From Phycicoccus flavus (GTDB lineage: Bacteria > Actinomycetota > Actinomycetes > Actinomycetales > Dermatophilaceae), in the NCBI RefSeq assembly GCF_004025965.2, contig NZ_SAYU02000036.1, forward strand, positions 1-42,067: a stretch of 42,067 bases of DNA, written 5' to 3'. Of this stretch, positions 15,607-26,552 are shown one piece after another. The notes beneath the pieces are model-generated. The model did no database searches. It saw nothing but the letters and a program-made list of their open reading frames with translations, and had not been told where the DNA came from. The position numbers were made by a program, and so were the translations under genes. How positions within the stretch are numbered: the first letter of the stretch is position 1; the number at the start of each line of letters is the position of its first letter.

Positions 15607-16610
15607 CGCGTCCTCACCCTCGGGTCGATGATCGCGTAGCTGATGTCGACGAGCAGGTTGATGACGACGTAGATGAGCGCCGCCGCCAGGATGAGGATCT
15701 GCAGCACCGAGTAGTCGCGGTACTGGAAGGCGTCCGCGAGGGCGTTGCCGATGCCGCCCCAGTTGAACACCTTCTCGGTGAGCACCGCGCCGGCGAGCAG
15801 CAGCCCGGTCTGGAGACCGATCGTCGTGACGACCGGGAGCATCGCGTTGCGCAGCACGTGGCGGCCGCGCACGACCCGGGCGGTGAGGCCCTTGGACTCG
15901 GCGGTGCGGACGTAGTCCTCGCCGAGCACGTCGAGGACCGAGGCCCGGGTGATCCGGAAGATCACGGCGAAGGGGATGGTCCCGAGCGCGATCGAGGGCA
16001 GGACCAGGTGCTTCAGCGCGCTCGCCGAGCAGTCGAGCTCCCGGGTGAGCAGCCCGTCGAGGACGAAGAAGTTCGTGATCCGCGTGCAGCTGAGGTTGTC
16101 CTGCCGTCCCGAGACCGGGAACCAGTTGTGGTCCACGGCGAACTGGTACTTGAGGAAGAAGGCGAGGAAGAAGACCGGGACCGCGACGCCGACGAGGGAG
16201 AGGATGACGAGCCCGCTGTCGACCGGGGAGTTGGCGCGCCGGGCGGCGACGTAGCCGAGGGGGATGCCGAGGGCCACGGCGAAGACGAGGGCGAAGGCGC
16301 TGAGCTCGATGGTCGCGGGCAGCCGGGTGAGGAAGATGTCGAGGGCGTCCGCGCCGGGCAGGACCCGGGTGGAGGTGCCGAAGTCGCCGTGCAGCGCCCG
16401 CCAGAGGAACTTGCCGTACTGCACCCAGATCGGCTCGTCCAGCCCGAGCGCCTTGGTGAGGGCGGCGCGGGTCTCCGGGGTGGCCCGCTCGCCGAGGATG
16501 GCCGAGACGGTGCCGCCGGGCAGGGCGCGCAGCCAGAGGAAGAGCATGACGGAGAGGACGAAGACGACGAGCACCATCTGGAGGAGGCGTCGGATGAGGA
16601 ATCTCGCCAC
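15603..16610 (-). CDS. Peptide ABC transporter permease, OppB/DppB type
   Basis: The permease is 335 aa with six transmembrane helices. The family N-terminus (RFLIRRLLQMVLVVFVLSV) is present and the EAA loop is DYVRTAESKGLTARVVRGRH. The GTG start has AGGAG upstream with 9-nt spacing. A 126-nt gap containing a perfect stem-loop separates it from the binding-protein gene upstream. An insert with Cys between helices 3 and 4 (NLSCTRITNFF ... ELDCSAS) lies on the outer face and could form a disulfide. Confidence 0.93.
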   Translation of the reverse strand: MARFLIRRLLQMVLVVFVLSVMLFLWLRALPGGTVSAILGERATPETRAALTKALGLDEPIWVQYGKFLWRALHGDFGTSTRVLPGADALDIFLTRLPATIELSAFALVFAVALGIPLGYVAARRANSPVDSGLVILSLVGVAVPVFFLAFFLKYQFAVDHNWFPVSGRQDNLSCTRITNFFVLDGLLTRELDCSASALKHLVLPSIALGTIPFAVIFRITRASVLDVLGEDYVRTAESKGLTARVVRGRHVLRNAMLPVVTTIGLQTGLLLAGAVLTEKVFNWGGIGNALADAFQYRDYSVLQILILAAALIYVVINLLVDISYAIIDPRVRTR

Positions 16611-16640
16611 GGGTCGGGTCTCCTGCGGGGGTGGGAGCGG

Positions 16641-16680
16641 CGGTGGCCGCCCCGAACCTACTGGCTCGGGGCGGCCACCG
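16641..16680 (-). terminator. Intra-operon stem-loop between binding protein and permease genes
   Basis: A perfect 15-bp stem (16641-16655 with 16666-16680) encloses a 10-nt loop. No T-run follows. The permease GTG comes 30 nt later with its own binding site, so the hairpin probably reduces read-through or stabilises the upstream mRNA, giving excess binding protein. Confidence 0.7.
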
Positions 16681-16735
16681 GAATGCTGTGTGCGTCAGAT
16701 CCGGGCGTGCCCGCGGACGGGCGGCCCGGCCGACG

Positions 16736-18415
16736 TCACTTCTGGACCGTGACCGTGTCGAAGGTCTCGGCGGTCAGCGGGCTCGGGACGAGGCCCTCGA
16801 CCTTGTCGCTCACGACGAGCGCGGGCGGGCTGTGGCTGACCGGGATCGCCGGGAGGTACTTCTCGACGATCTGCTGGTTGAGGTCCTGGTAGGCGGTGGC
16901 GCGCTCGTCCTCGTCGACGATGGCGTCGGCCTTCTTCAGGTCGTCCGAGAGCTGCTGACCCCACGGCAGGACGTTGGTGTGGAAGTCGTTGGTCTTCGGG
17001 CTGGAGAAGAAGGTGCCGAGGAAGTTGTCCGCGGCGTTGTAGTCACCGGTCCACCCGAGCAGCCAGGCGTCGTACGCGCCGTTGGCCGACACGTCGTCGA
17101 GGTAGCCGCCGTTCCACGGCTTGCTGACCTCCTGGACCTTGATGCCGACGGCCTGCAGGTCCTTGGTGAACGCCGCATGGATCTTCTGCGGGTCCGGCAT
17201 GTACGGCCGCGAGACCTCGGTCGGGAAGGCGAACTTGAGGGTCATGCCCTCGGCGCCCGCCTCCTGGAGCAGCTGCTTGGCCTTCTCCGGGTCGTACGCG
17301 TACGGCTGGATGGACTCGTTGTAGCCGGAGACGGCCGGCGGGATGAACTGCGAGGCCACCGCGGCGCCCTCGGGCAGCTGGGTCTTGACCATCTGGTCGC
17401 GGTTGGTCGCGTACGCGATCGCCTGGCGGACCTTGAGGTCCTTGAGCTTCGGGTTCCGCTCCGGGTTCAGGCCGATGTAGAGGACGTTGAAGGCGTCACG
17501 GATCTCGACGTTGTTGCCGGCGTCCTTGAGGCCCTTCCAGTCGACCGGGTTCGGCAGGTCGTAGCCGTCGATCGAGCCGGCCTGGAGCTCCTGGCGGCGG
17601 GTGCTCTCGTCGGGGATGATCTTGAAGACGAGGTTCTTGGTCTTCGGCGCCTCGCCGTACCAGTTCTCGTTGGCGACGAGGTTGACGGTCTTGTTGGCCT
17701 CGTCGTAGCTCGCGAGCTTGTACGGGCCGACCCCGACCGGGTTCATCGAGTAGTCGGGGTAGGTGAAGCCCTCGCCCTGCGCCTTGACGTTGTTCGCGTC
17801 GCCCTCCTCCAGCGCCTTCGGCGACTGGATGGCGAACGAGGCGAGCGAGAGGATCGTCGGGAAGCTCGAGGTCGTCCGGGTGATGTCGACGACGGCGGTG
17901 TTCGCGTCCTTGGCCTCGCACGACTTGTACAGCGAGTTCTCCGGGTCGTCGCTGAAGGTGCCGAAGAAGTACGTCCAGTACTCGGCGGCGGTCTGGCCCG
18001 CGCCCTTCTGGTTGTACATCCGGTCGAGGTTGTAGCAGACGGCCTCGGCGTTGAAGTCGGTGCCGTCGGAGAACTTCACGCCCTGGCGGAGGTTGAAGGT
18101 CCAGCTGAGGCCGTCGTCCGAGGGCTCCCAGCTCTCGGCCAGCTCGGGCTGGATGTCGGCGGTGCCCGGCTTGATGCCGAGGAGGCCGGAGTGGATCTGC
18201 CGGGTCACGCGGAAGGTCTCGCCGTCGGTCGCGTAGAGCGGGTCGAACAGCTCGGGGGCGCCGGCGGCGCCGAAGGTGAAGGTGTCCTTCACGTTGCTGT
18301 CCGCGGACCCGCCGCCCGAGCCTCCGGAGTCGTCCCGCTGGGACTCGGCGCACGCCGTCATGCTCAGGGCGGCCGCCGTCAGGAGCACGAGGGGCGCCGT
18401 GCGCTTGAGTGTCAT
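16736..18415 (-). CDS. Peptide ABC transporter substrate-binding lipoprotein (family 5)
   Basis: The protein is 559 aa and is the extracytoplasmic receptor of the importer. A signal peptide has the lipobox LSMTAC (Cys22), followed by a Gly/Ser/Asp linker. The SBP_bac_5 fold shows ELAESWEPSDDGLSWTFNLR, VKFSDGTDFNAEAV and GVGPYKL. The distal end has WLLGWTGDYNAADNFLG, typical of dipeptide/oligopeptide binders. It is the first gene of the operon, and GAGG lies 9 nt before the ATG. The substrate is likely short peptides, though family members also bind other ligands. Confidence 0.93.
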   Translation of the reverse strand: MTLKRTAPLVLLTAAALSMTACAESQRDDSGGSGGGSADSNVKDTFTFGAAGAPELFDPLYATDGETFRVTRQIHSGLLGIKPGTADIQPELAESWEPSDDGLSWTFNLRQGVKFSDGTDFNAEAVCYNLDRMYNQKGAGQTAAEYWTYFFGTFSDDPENSLYKSCEAKDANTAVVDITRTTSSFPTILSLASFAIQSPKALEEGDANNVKAQGEGFTYPDYSMNPVGVGPYKLASYDEANKTVNLVANENWYGEAPKTKNLVFKIIPDESTRRQELQAGSIDGYDLPNPVDWKGLKDAGNNVEIRDAFNVLYIGLNPERNPKLKDLKVRQAIAYATNRDQMVKTQLPEGAAVASQFIPPAVSGYNESIQPYAYDPEKAKQLLQEAGAEGMTLKFAFPTEVSRPYMPDPQKIHAAFTKDLQAVGIKVQEVSKPWNGGYLDDVSANGAYDAWLLGWTGDYNAADNFLGTFFSSPKTNDFHTNVLPWGQQLSDDLKKADAIVDEDERATAYQDLNQQIVEKYLPAIPVSHSPPALVVSDKVEGLVPSPLTAETFDTVTVQK

Positions 18416-18655
18416 CAGTGTGAACCTCGCTTGGGTGTGCGAACGCTCGTGACGTCCGGGTCGGACGCCCGAGTGGGCCGCGCCGGACCTGTCGCCCGCC
18501 GCGGATGGGGCCAGACACTAGCCGTATTCGCGGCGGTTGCACCGGCCGGACGCGAGTGGTTACCCAAGTGAGACCCACGGGTCGGCGGCGGCCGGCACCG
18601 GGGCGGTCCGGCGCCGATTCGGTGGCGACCGGTCTCGCCTGAGACACTGGCGGGC
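18416..18655. promoter_or_regulatory. Divergent promoter region, peptide importer / typA
   Basis: This 240-bp region separates two divergent operons. On the minus strand TAGTGT (plus 18515-18520 region), with TGCAAC about 15 nt upstream, could be the importer promoter with a roughly 100-nt leader. On the plus side GACACT (18643-18648) ends 7 nt before the typA ATG, a weak match to the leaderless pattern seen elsewhere in the window. No coding sequence was seen. Confidence 0.3.
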
Positions 18656-20551
<1,896 letters not shown>

Positions 20552-20557
20552 CCCGCG

Positions 20558-22390
20558 GTGCCCGAGCAGGACCCCAGCCCGACCCGGTCCGAGCGTCGCC
20601 GCAGCCGACGGCGCCGCCGGCCCTGGCGCGTCGCGCTGCTCGTCGTGCTCCTCGTCGCCGCCGTCGGGGCGGCCGGCGGGTACGCGCTGACCCGGCAGAC
20701 GCCCACGCCGACTCCCGAGACGATGCCGACCTCGGCCGTCGGCGACCGGGTGACGACACCGGGCGGGGTGGTCAACGCCCTCTCGCTGGGGCCGGTGCCG
20801 ACGTGGGACCCGCAGCGCCTCGCCGCCCGCGGCGACACGGCCTTCGCCGAGCGCGTCTTCGCCCGCACCCTCACCGCCTACGCGCCCGACACCGACCCCG
20901 AGAAGCAGGCCCGGCTCGTCGGCGACCTGGCCACGGACACCGGCACGGCCAGCGACGACCTCAAGACCTGGACCTTCACCCTCCGCGACGGCGTCATGTG
21001 GCAGGACGGCACGCCCGTGACCTGCAAGGACGTCGCCTACGGCATCTCGCGCACCTTCGCGACCGGCCGGATCACCGGGGGGCCCACCGACGCGCTCGCC
21101 GTCCTCGCCATCCCGCGCAACAGCGACGGCACGAGCACCTACGAGGGCCCCTACGCCACGGGCAAGTCCGCGAAGAAGGGCCGGCAGGCGTTCGAGAAGG
21201 CCGTGAGCTGCGACGGCCGGAAGATCACCTTCACCCTGAGCATGCCCGTCGGCGACTTCGACGAGATGCTCACCCAGCCGGCGTTCGGTCCGGTGAAGAA
21301 GTCCGTCGACCGCGGCGAGGACGGCACCTGGGACATCTTCTCGGCCGGCCCGTACATGCTTCAGGGCACCTGGGAGGAGGGGCGCGGCGGCACGTTCGTG
21401 CGCAACCCGCACTGGTCGGCGGACAGCGACCCCGTACGCAAGGCCTACCCGGACGAGATCCGCTACCAGGAGGGCCTGGAGACCCAGACGGTGGCGCAGC
21501 AGGTCATGGCCGACAACGCCGCCGGCCGCGAGTCGGTGTCCCTCGGCTCGGCCCCGCCGGCCATCCAGCAGCACATCACCGCCGTGCAGAGCCTCGAGGA
21601 GCGCTCGGTCAACCCGCGCACCGGCATCGTCGACTACCTCGTGCCCAACGTCCGCAGCAAGGTCTTCGAGGACGAGCAGGTCCGGCTGGCCCTCGCGACC
21701 GCCACCAACCGGGAGGCGTACGTCACGGCGATCGGCGGCGGGACCGCGGCCGACCCCGCGCTCTCGCTCGTCCCCCACGGCCTGCCCGCCGCGCACGACG
21801 ACGACCCGGTGGGCGCCGGCACCCGCGGGGACCCGGCGAGGGCCAAGGCCATCCTCGAGAAGGCCGGGGTCGACACGCCGGTGGAGTTCACCATCGCCTA
21901 CCGCTCCGACCCGACCTCGGACAAGGCCATCGCCGCGCTCGTCGCCGGCTGGCAGCAGGCGGGCTTCGAGCCGAAGACCATGCCGGTCACCGACGACTAC
22001 TTCTCGACCATCGCCGACAAGGACGCCCGCAAGGACATCGACGTGTTCTGGTCGAACTGGGCCCCCGCGTGGGCCTCGGCGTCGACCATCCTGCCGCCGC
22101 TGTTCGACTCCACGATCAACATCACCAAGACCGGACCCGGCCGCGACTACGGGTACTGGGAGGACGAGGACCTCGACGCCCGGATGGCGAAGGTGTCGGC
22201 CATCGTCGACCGCGGGGAGCGCGAGAAGGCCTGGGCCGAGGTCGACCGGACGCTGCTGGAGCAGGGCGCCTACATCGGGCTCGCCGAGCGCCGGGCGCTC
22301 TACATCGCGGGCTCGGACATCCGGAATTTGTCCGCCAACGCCGTGCTGGGGGGCGTCGTCGAGTTCGCCGACATCGCGGTGGCGCCGTGA
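20558..22390 (+). CDS. Family-5 substrate-binding protein, LpqW-like
   Basis: The protein is 610 aa with a GTG start and AGGAGG inside the typA 3' end. A very basic N-terminus (SERRRSRRRRRPWR) and a transmembrane segment (about residues 25-44) precede a family-5 binding fold (WTFTLRDGVMWQDGTPVTCKDV, GPYMLQGTW). No lipobox Cys follows the helix, so it would be held by a signal anchor. No permease or ATPase is nearby. From memory, in mycobacteria the protein between typA and mshB is LpqW, a binding-protein homologue that acts in phosphatidylinositol mannoside/lipoarabinomannan synthesis rather than import. By position this may be the equivalent; its function here is inferred. Confidence 0.8.
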   Translation: MPEQDPSPTRSERRRSRRRRRPWRVALLVVLLVAAVGAAGGYALTRQTPTPTPETMPTSAVGDRVTTPGGVVNALSLGPVPTWDPQRLAARGDTAFAERVFARTLTAYAPDTDPEKQARLVGDLATDTGTASDDLKTWTFTLRDGVMWQDGTPVTCKDVAYGISRTFATGRITGGPTDALAVLAIPRNSDGTSTYEGPYATGKSAKKGRQAFEKAVSCDGRKITFTLSMPVGDFDEMLTQPAFGPVKKSVDRGEDGTWDIFSAGPYMLQGTWEEGRGGTFVRNPHWSADSDPVRKAYPDEIRYQEGLETQTVAQQVMADNAAGRESVSLGSAPPAIQQHITAVQSLEERSVNPRTGIVDYLVPNVRSKVFEDEQVRLALATATNREAYVTAIGGGTAADPALSLVPHGLPAAHDDDPVGAGTRGDPARAKAILEKAGVDTPVEFTIAYRSDPTSDKAIAALVAGWQQAGFEPKTMPVTDDYFSTIADKDARKDIDVFWSNWAPAWASASTILPPLFDSTINITKTGPGRDYGYWEDEDLDARMAKVSAIVDRGEREKAWAEVDRTLLEQGAYIGLAERRALYIAGSDIRNLSANAVLGGVVEFADIAVAP

Positions 22391-23265
22391 GGTCACTGCT
22401 CGACGGCGTCGCGGTCCGCGGCGCCACCCCGACGCTGCTGTTCGTCCACGCCCACCCGGACGACGAGACGCTGACCACCGGGGTCGCCGTCGCCCACCAC
22501 GCCGCCCGCGGCCACGACGTCCACGTCCTCACCTGCACCCTCGGCGAGGAGGGCGAGGTCATCCCGCCGGCGCTGGCGCACCTCGAGGGCGACGGCCCGG
22601 CCCTCGCCGCGCACCGCCGCGGGGAGCTGGCCCGGGCCCTGGCGGCGCTCGGCGCCACGGGTCACCTGCTCGGGGCCGCGGGGCCCGAGGACGAGCCCGC
22701 GTTCCGCGACTCCGGCATGGCCGGCACGCCCGCCGCGGAGCACCCGCGGGCCTTCGCCGGCCGGCCCCTCGAGGATGCGGCCGCCGCCGTCGGCCGGGTC
22801 CTCGCCGCGGTGCGCCCGGACGTCGTCGTCACCTACGACGCCGGCGGGGGCTACGGGCACCCCGACCACGTCCGCACGCACGAGGCCACCCGGGCCGCCG
22901 TCGCCGCCCTGCCGGCCGGCGAGCGGCCCGTGCTCTACGGCACGCTCACCCCGCTCACCTGGGCGCTCGAGGACCGCGAGTGGCTGGCCGCCCACGTGCC
23001 GGCCGACGGGCCGTGGGTCGTGCCCGACCAGGGCAGCCCGTACACCGCGGGGGTCGTGCCCGACGACGTCGTCGGGCGGGCCGTGGTCGACCCCGACGCC
23101 GTGCCCGCGCAGGTCGAGGCCCTGCGGGCGCACGACACGCAGGTCGTGTCCGGCGACGGGTGGTTCGCCCTGTCCAACCACCACGTCTTCCGGCTCGCCG
23201 GCCGCGAGGGCTACGCGGTTCTCGACCCCGGGAGCGGGCGACCGGCGCCGGAGGGGGCCGCGTGA
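22387..23265 (+). CDS. mshB: N-acetyl-GlcN-inositol deacetylase, mycothiol biosynthesis
   Basis: This zinc hydrolase of 292 aa removes acetate from N-acetylglucosaminyl-inositol, the second committed step to mycothiol. The metal motif HAHPDDE is at 21-27 and YGHPDHVRTHEA at about 156-167; the intervening Asp/Arg-rich region matches MshB. GPEDEPAFRDSGMAGT is a typical MshB stretch. The GTG start overlaps the previous stop by 4 nt. The other mycothiol genes (mshA, mshC, mshD) are not in the window. Confidence 0.93.
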   Translation: MRSLLDGVAVRGATPTLLFVHAHPDDETLTTGVAVAHHAARGHDVHVLTCTLGEEGEVIPPALAHLEGDGPALAAHRRGELARALAALGATGHLLGAAGPEDEPAFRDSGMAGTPAAEHPRAFAGRPLEDAAAAVGRVLAAVRPDVVVTYDAGGGYGHPDHVRTHEATRAAVAALPAGERPVLYGTLTPLTWALEDREWLAAHVPADGPWVVPDQGSPYTAGVVPDDVVGRAVVDPDAVPAQVEALRAHDTQVVSGDGWFALSNHHVFRLAGREGYAVLDPGSGRPAPEGAA

Positions 23266-23753
23266 GCGACCTCGACCCCGCCGTCTTTCGGCAGGCCATG
23301 GGGCGCCTGGCCCAGGGCGTCACCGTCGTCACGACGACCTCGGGCGGCCACGACCACGCGATGACGGCGAACTCGGTGACGTCGGTGTCCCTCGACCCGT
23401 TGCTCGTCCTGGTCTGCGTCGAGACCGAGAGCCGGTTCCACGACGCGGTGCTCGACGCCGGGGTCTGGGGGGTGAGCATGCTTTCGCTGCGGCAGCGGCC
23501 GACCTCGGAGTGGTTCGCCACCCGCGGGCGCCCCCTGCACGGCCAGCTGGACCGGGCACCGTTCACGCGGGGCGAGCACACCGGGGTGGCGCTGCTCGAC
23601 GACGCGCTGGCCCACCTGGAGGTCCGCACCACCTCCACGCATCCGGGCGGTGACCATGTCATCGTGGTCGGCGAGGTCCTCGGCCTCACCATCCCCGACA
23701 CCATCGGACCTGCCCTCGTCTACTACCGCGGGCGGTACGGGAGCATCGAATGA
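23262..23753 (+). CDS. Flavin reductase-like FMN-binding protein
   Basis: The protein is 163 aa with the split-barrel flavin reductase fold: FRQAMGRLAQGVTVVTTTS at the N-terminus, HAMTANSVTSVSLDPLLVLVC for flavin phosphate binding, then FATRGRPLHGQLDR and VIVVGEVLGLTIPDT. Members reduce FMN/FAD with NAD(P)H for partner monooxygenases or act alone. The GTG start overlaps mshB by 4 nt. No partner oxygenase is encoded nearby, so the physiological role is open. Confidence 0.85.
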   Translation: MSDLDPAVFRQAMGRLAQGVTVVTTTSGGHDHAMTANSVTSVSLDPLLVLVCVETESRFHDAVLDAGVWGVSMLSLRQRPTSEWFATRGRPLHGQLDRAPFTRGEHTGVALLDDALAHLEVRTTSTHPGGDHVIVVGEVLGLTIPDTIGPALVYYRGRYGSIE

Positions 23754-25495
23754 CCGACCTGCTCGAGCACGCGCGGTGGGAGGAGCCCACCTGGGAGGAC
23801 CGCGCGCCCGGGCCGCGGCGCTGGCCCTGGGTGCTGCTCGGCCTGGTCGTCCTCCTCGGCGCCCTCTACGCCGGGGCCGCCTGGTGGCTGGGCGAGCGCG
23901 TGCCGCGCGGCACGACCGTCGCCGGGGTGCCTCTGGGCGGACAGACCGCGGCCGAGGCCCGCACCACCCTCGAACGCGCCGTCGCCGGCCGCGCGCAGGA
24001 GCCGATCCTCCTGACCTCCAAGGCCGGTCAGGCGAGGATCCGGCCCGAGCGGGCGGGCGTCGTGGTCGACGTCGACGCCACGGTCGCGGGCCTCACCGGC
24101 TTCAGCATGGGCCCGCGGGAGCTCTGGCACCACGTGAACGGCGGGGTCGAGCAGCCGGCCGTCGTCACCGTCGACCGGGAGGCGTTCGCCGCCGCCGTCG
24201 ACAAGGTCCGGAAGAGACTGGACTCGACGGCCAAGGAGGGCCGGCTCTCGGTGCGCAGCGGCACCGTCCAGTACCGGGCACCCGTGCGCGGGACGACCAC
24301 CGACGCCGCCGGCACCGCCGCCGTCATCGAGCGCTGGTGGCCCGCGCAGGACTCCGTCGAGGTCGAGGCCGACCCGGTGCTGCCGCGCACGCCCGCCGCC
24401 GAGTTCGAGCGCGTCCGTGCGGAGTTCGCCGACGTCGCCGTGTCCGGGCCGGTCACCGTCCGGGCCGACGGCAAGCGCTTCCGTCTCACCCCGAAGCAGT
24501 TCGCCTCCGCCCTCCGCCTGCCCCGCGCGAAGGACGGCACCATCACCCCGCGCGCCGACCAGGACGAGCTGCGCTCGCTCGTCCACGCGGCCGCGCAGGA
24601 GGCGGGGGTCGAGCGGGAGCCGAAGGACGCGTCGGTGAGCTTCGCCCCGAGCGGCTACACGAAGCGCACCGTGCACCGCGGCCGCGCCGGCCTCACCCTG
24701 CTGGACGAGAGCATCTCCGAGCAGGTGTGGAAGGCCGTGACGACGACCGACCGGACCGCGAACGTGCTGACCAAGGCCGTGCGGCCCACGTGGACCGTCA
24801 CCGACATCCGCCGGACGCTGCCGAAGGAGAAGGTCGCCTCCTTCACGACGCAGTTCCAGTGCTGCCAGTCGCGGGTCGAGAACATCAGGCGTGGTGCGGC
24901 CGCCGTCGACGGCACCTACGTCCTGCCGGGCCAGCAGTTCAGCCTCAACGACGTCCTCGGCGACACGACGACGAAGGAGAGCGGCTACCTCGAGGCCGGC
25001 ATCATCCGCTACGGCCGGGCCGCGACCTCGTACGGCGGTGGGCTGTCGCAGGTCTCGACGACCGTCTTCAACGCCTCGTTCTTCGCGGGGGTGAGGCTCG
25101 ACGCGTGGTCGCCGCACTCGTACTACATCTCGCGCTACCCCGAGGGCCGCGAGGCGACGATCTCCTACCCGGACCTGCACAACAAGTGGACCAACACCCT
25201 CGACGGCGGGATCCTCGTGCGGGCCCGGACCACGGACACCTCGATCACCGTCACCTACTACGGCACGAAGAAGTACCGGGTGACGGCGACCAAGGGCGAC
25301 CGCTACGCCATCGAGCAGCCGACGACGATCGTCGACGACGACCCCGAGTGCATCCCGCAGCAGCCCGTCGAGGGCTTCTCGGTCGACATCGGCCGCATCT
25401 TCCACCGGGGCGGCGAGGTCGTGGACCGGCAGTCGTTCACCACGCGCTACGACCCCCAGGACGACGTCACCTGCACCAACCCGCGGGCCGGCTGA
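23750..25495 (+). CDS. VanW family protein with peptidoglycan-binding-like domains
   Basis: The protein is 581 aa. A cytoplasmic N-terminus of about 27 residues and one transmembrane helix (28-48) place the rest outside. Two repeats of the putative peptidoglycan-binding (PG_binding_4) type occupy about residues 60-330. The VanW domain covers about 365-560, with TTQFQCCQSRVENI, LPGQQFSLNDVLGDTT, GGGLSQVSTTVFNASFF and YPEGREATISYPDLHNKW. VanW domains occur in some vancomycin-resistance clusters, but chromosomal members like this are common in Gram-positives and probably act in envelope maintenance. It is the last gene of the typA operon, and its 3' end overlaps the convergent GNAT gene by 49 bp. 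Confidence 0.9.
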   Translation: MTDLLEHARWEEPTWEDRAPGPRRWPWVLLGLVVLLGALYAGAAWWLGERVPRGTTVAGVPLGGQTAAEARTTLERAVAGRAQEPILLTSKAGQARIRPERAGVVVDVDATVAGLTGFSMGPRELWHHVNGGVEQPAVVTVDREAFAAAVDKVRKRLDSTAKEGRLSVRSGTVQYRAPVRGTTTDAAGTAAVIERWWPAQDSVEVEADPVLPRTPAAEFERVRAEFADVAVSGPVTVRADGKRFRLTPKQFASALRLPRAKDGTITPRADQDELRSLVHAAAQEAGVEREPKDASVSFAPSGYTKRTVHRGRAGLTLLDESISEQVWKAVTTTDRTANVLTKAVRPTWTVTDIRRTLPKEKVASFTTQFQCCQSRVENIRRGAAAVDGTYVLPGQQFSLNDVLGDTTTKESGYLEAGIIRYGRAATSYGGGLSQVSTTVFNASFFAGVRLDAWSPHSYYISRYPEGREATISYPDLHNKWTNTLDGGILVRARTTDTSITVTYYGTKKYRVTATKGDRYAIEQPTTIVDDDPECIPQQPVEGFSVDIGRIFHRGGEVVDRQSFTTRYDPQDDVTCTNPRAG

Positions 25496-26532
25496 GCGGC
25501 CGGTCGCGGCCCGGGGCCGCGACCGGGCCGACGCAGCGTCACGTACGCGTGGTGCGGGGCGAAGCCGTGCCGGCGGTAGACGGCGACCGCACCGTCGTTG
25601 TCGTCGTCGGTCTGCAGGTGCACCGAGCGCACCCCGCGCTCGCGGGCCGCGCGGGCCAGTGCCCCGAGGACGGCGGTGGCCAGGCCCCGGCGGCGCGCCT
25701 CGGGCGCGGTCCACATCGCCGCGACGCCGCCCCAGGTCGCCGCGACCCCGAGACGCCCGAGGGCCAGCACCTCGCCGCCGTCGCGGACCGCGGCGAAGAC
25801 CTGCTCGGGGGAGCCGGTGAGCACCGCGCGCGCCCACTGCTCCGGCGCCTCGCGGTAACGGGTGTAGGCGGCGAACCAGTCGTCGTCCAGGGCCGTCGTC
25901 GTCGTCACCTCGGGGCCGGCGGTGGGCGTCGCGGCCACCGAGTCCGCGACCTCGGCGACGGCCGCGGTGTACGTCGTCGTCGTGACCCGGGGTGCGTAGC
26001 CGCGCTCCAGCAGCAGCGCGCCGAGGGGGTCCGCGCCGGCGGTGAGGCCCACGGGGCCGAAGACGGTGACGGCGGGGGGCAGGCCACGCCGGGCGTACCA
26101 GGCCTCGGCCTCCTCGAGCGCGGCGGGCAGCGGGCGGGCGGGGTCGCCGGCGGTCATCACCGAGTTGGCGCGCTGGGTGAACCCGCCCGAGGCCCGCAGC
26201 AGCCAGCCGCCGAGGTGCTCGCTCTCGACCGGCGGCCAGGCCCCCACCATGACGCGCTGCAGGTCGGCGGCCGACAGGGCCCGGTGCGGCGCCCCGCGCC
26301 GGGACGGGGTGGGCGGGACCTCCTTGACGGCCACGACGTCGGCGCGCGCGATCCCGTTCTCGCCGTGGCGTGTCTGCACGACGAGGTGCTCGTCGTCGAC
26401 GTGGACGAGGTCGCCGACGGCGTCGGTGAGGGTGGCCCCGGAGCGGGGGTCGGGGACGGGGAGCCGGTGGCGCACGACGACGCGTGTCCCGGCCGGTGGA
26501 AGGTCCCGTGGCCGGGGCCGCGGCGGTTCCAT
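25447..26532 (-). CDS. GNAT N-acetyltransferase, Rv0428c-like
   Basis: The protein is 361 aa. Residues 15-75 look like a small SH3-like barrel (GTRVVVRHRLPVP, DLVHVDDEHLVVQTR). A degenerate middle region follows, then a GNAT domain whose acetyl-CoA loop is EARRRGLATAVLGALARAARERG with the C-terminal YRRHGFAPHHAYVTLRR. The architecture matches the mycobacterial Rv0428c group. The acceptor is unknown. The ATG lies 20 bp from the divergent fdxA start, behind a TACTAT hexamer 7 nt upstream. The 3' end contains the VanW terminator hairpin, giving a Gly/Pro/Arg-rich tail. Confidence 0.85.
   Translation of the reverse strand: MEPPRPRPRDLPPAGTRVVVRHRLPVPDPRSGATLTDAVGDLVHVDDEHLVVQTRHGENGIARADVVAVKEVPPTPSRRGAPHRALSAADLQRVMVGAWPPVESEHLGGWLLRASGGFTQRANSVMTAGDPARPLPAALEEAEAWYARRGLPPAVTVFGPVGLTAGADPLGALLLERGYAPRVTTTTYTAAVAEVADSVAATPTAGPEVTTTTALDDDWFAAYTRYREAPEQWARAVLTGSPEQVFAAVRDGGEVLALGRLGVAATWGGVAAMWTAPEARRRGLATAVLGALARAARERGVRSVHLQTDDDNDGAVAVYRRHGFAPHHAYVTLRRPGRGPGPRPAAQPARGLVQVTSSWGS
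25500..25526 (+). terminator. Terminator hairpin of the typA operon inside the GNAT gene
   Basis: A perfect 12-bp stem (CCGGTCGCGGCC / GGCCGCGACCGG) with a 3-nt loop begins 5 nt past the VanW stop. It lies wholly within the 3' coding end of the convergent GNAT gene. Confidence 0.6.
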
Positions 26533-26552
26533 GGCGTGAATAGTATGGCGGC
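26533..26552. promoter_or_regulatory. 20-bp bidirectional promoter with overlapping -10 elements
   Basis: Only 20 bp separate the GNAT ATG (minus, 26532) from the fdxA ATG (plus, 26553). TAGTAT (26541-26546) serves the plus strand, ending 6 nt before fdxA. Its near-symmetry gives TACTAT on the minus strand (26545-26540), ending 7 nt before the GNAT ATG. Both transcripts would begin at their start codons. Confidence 0.6.
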
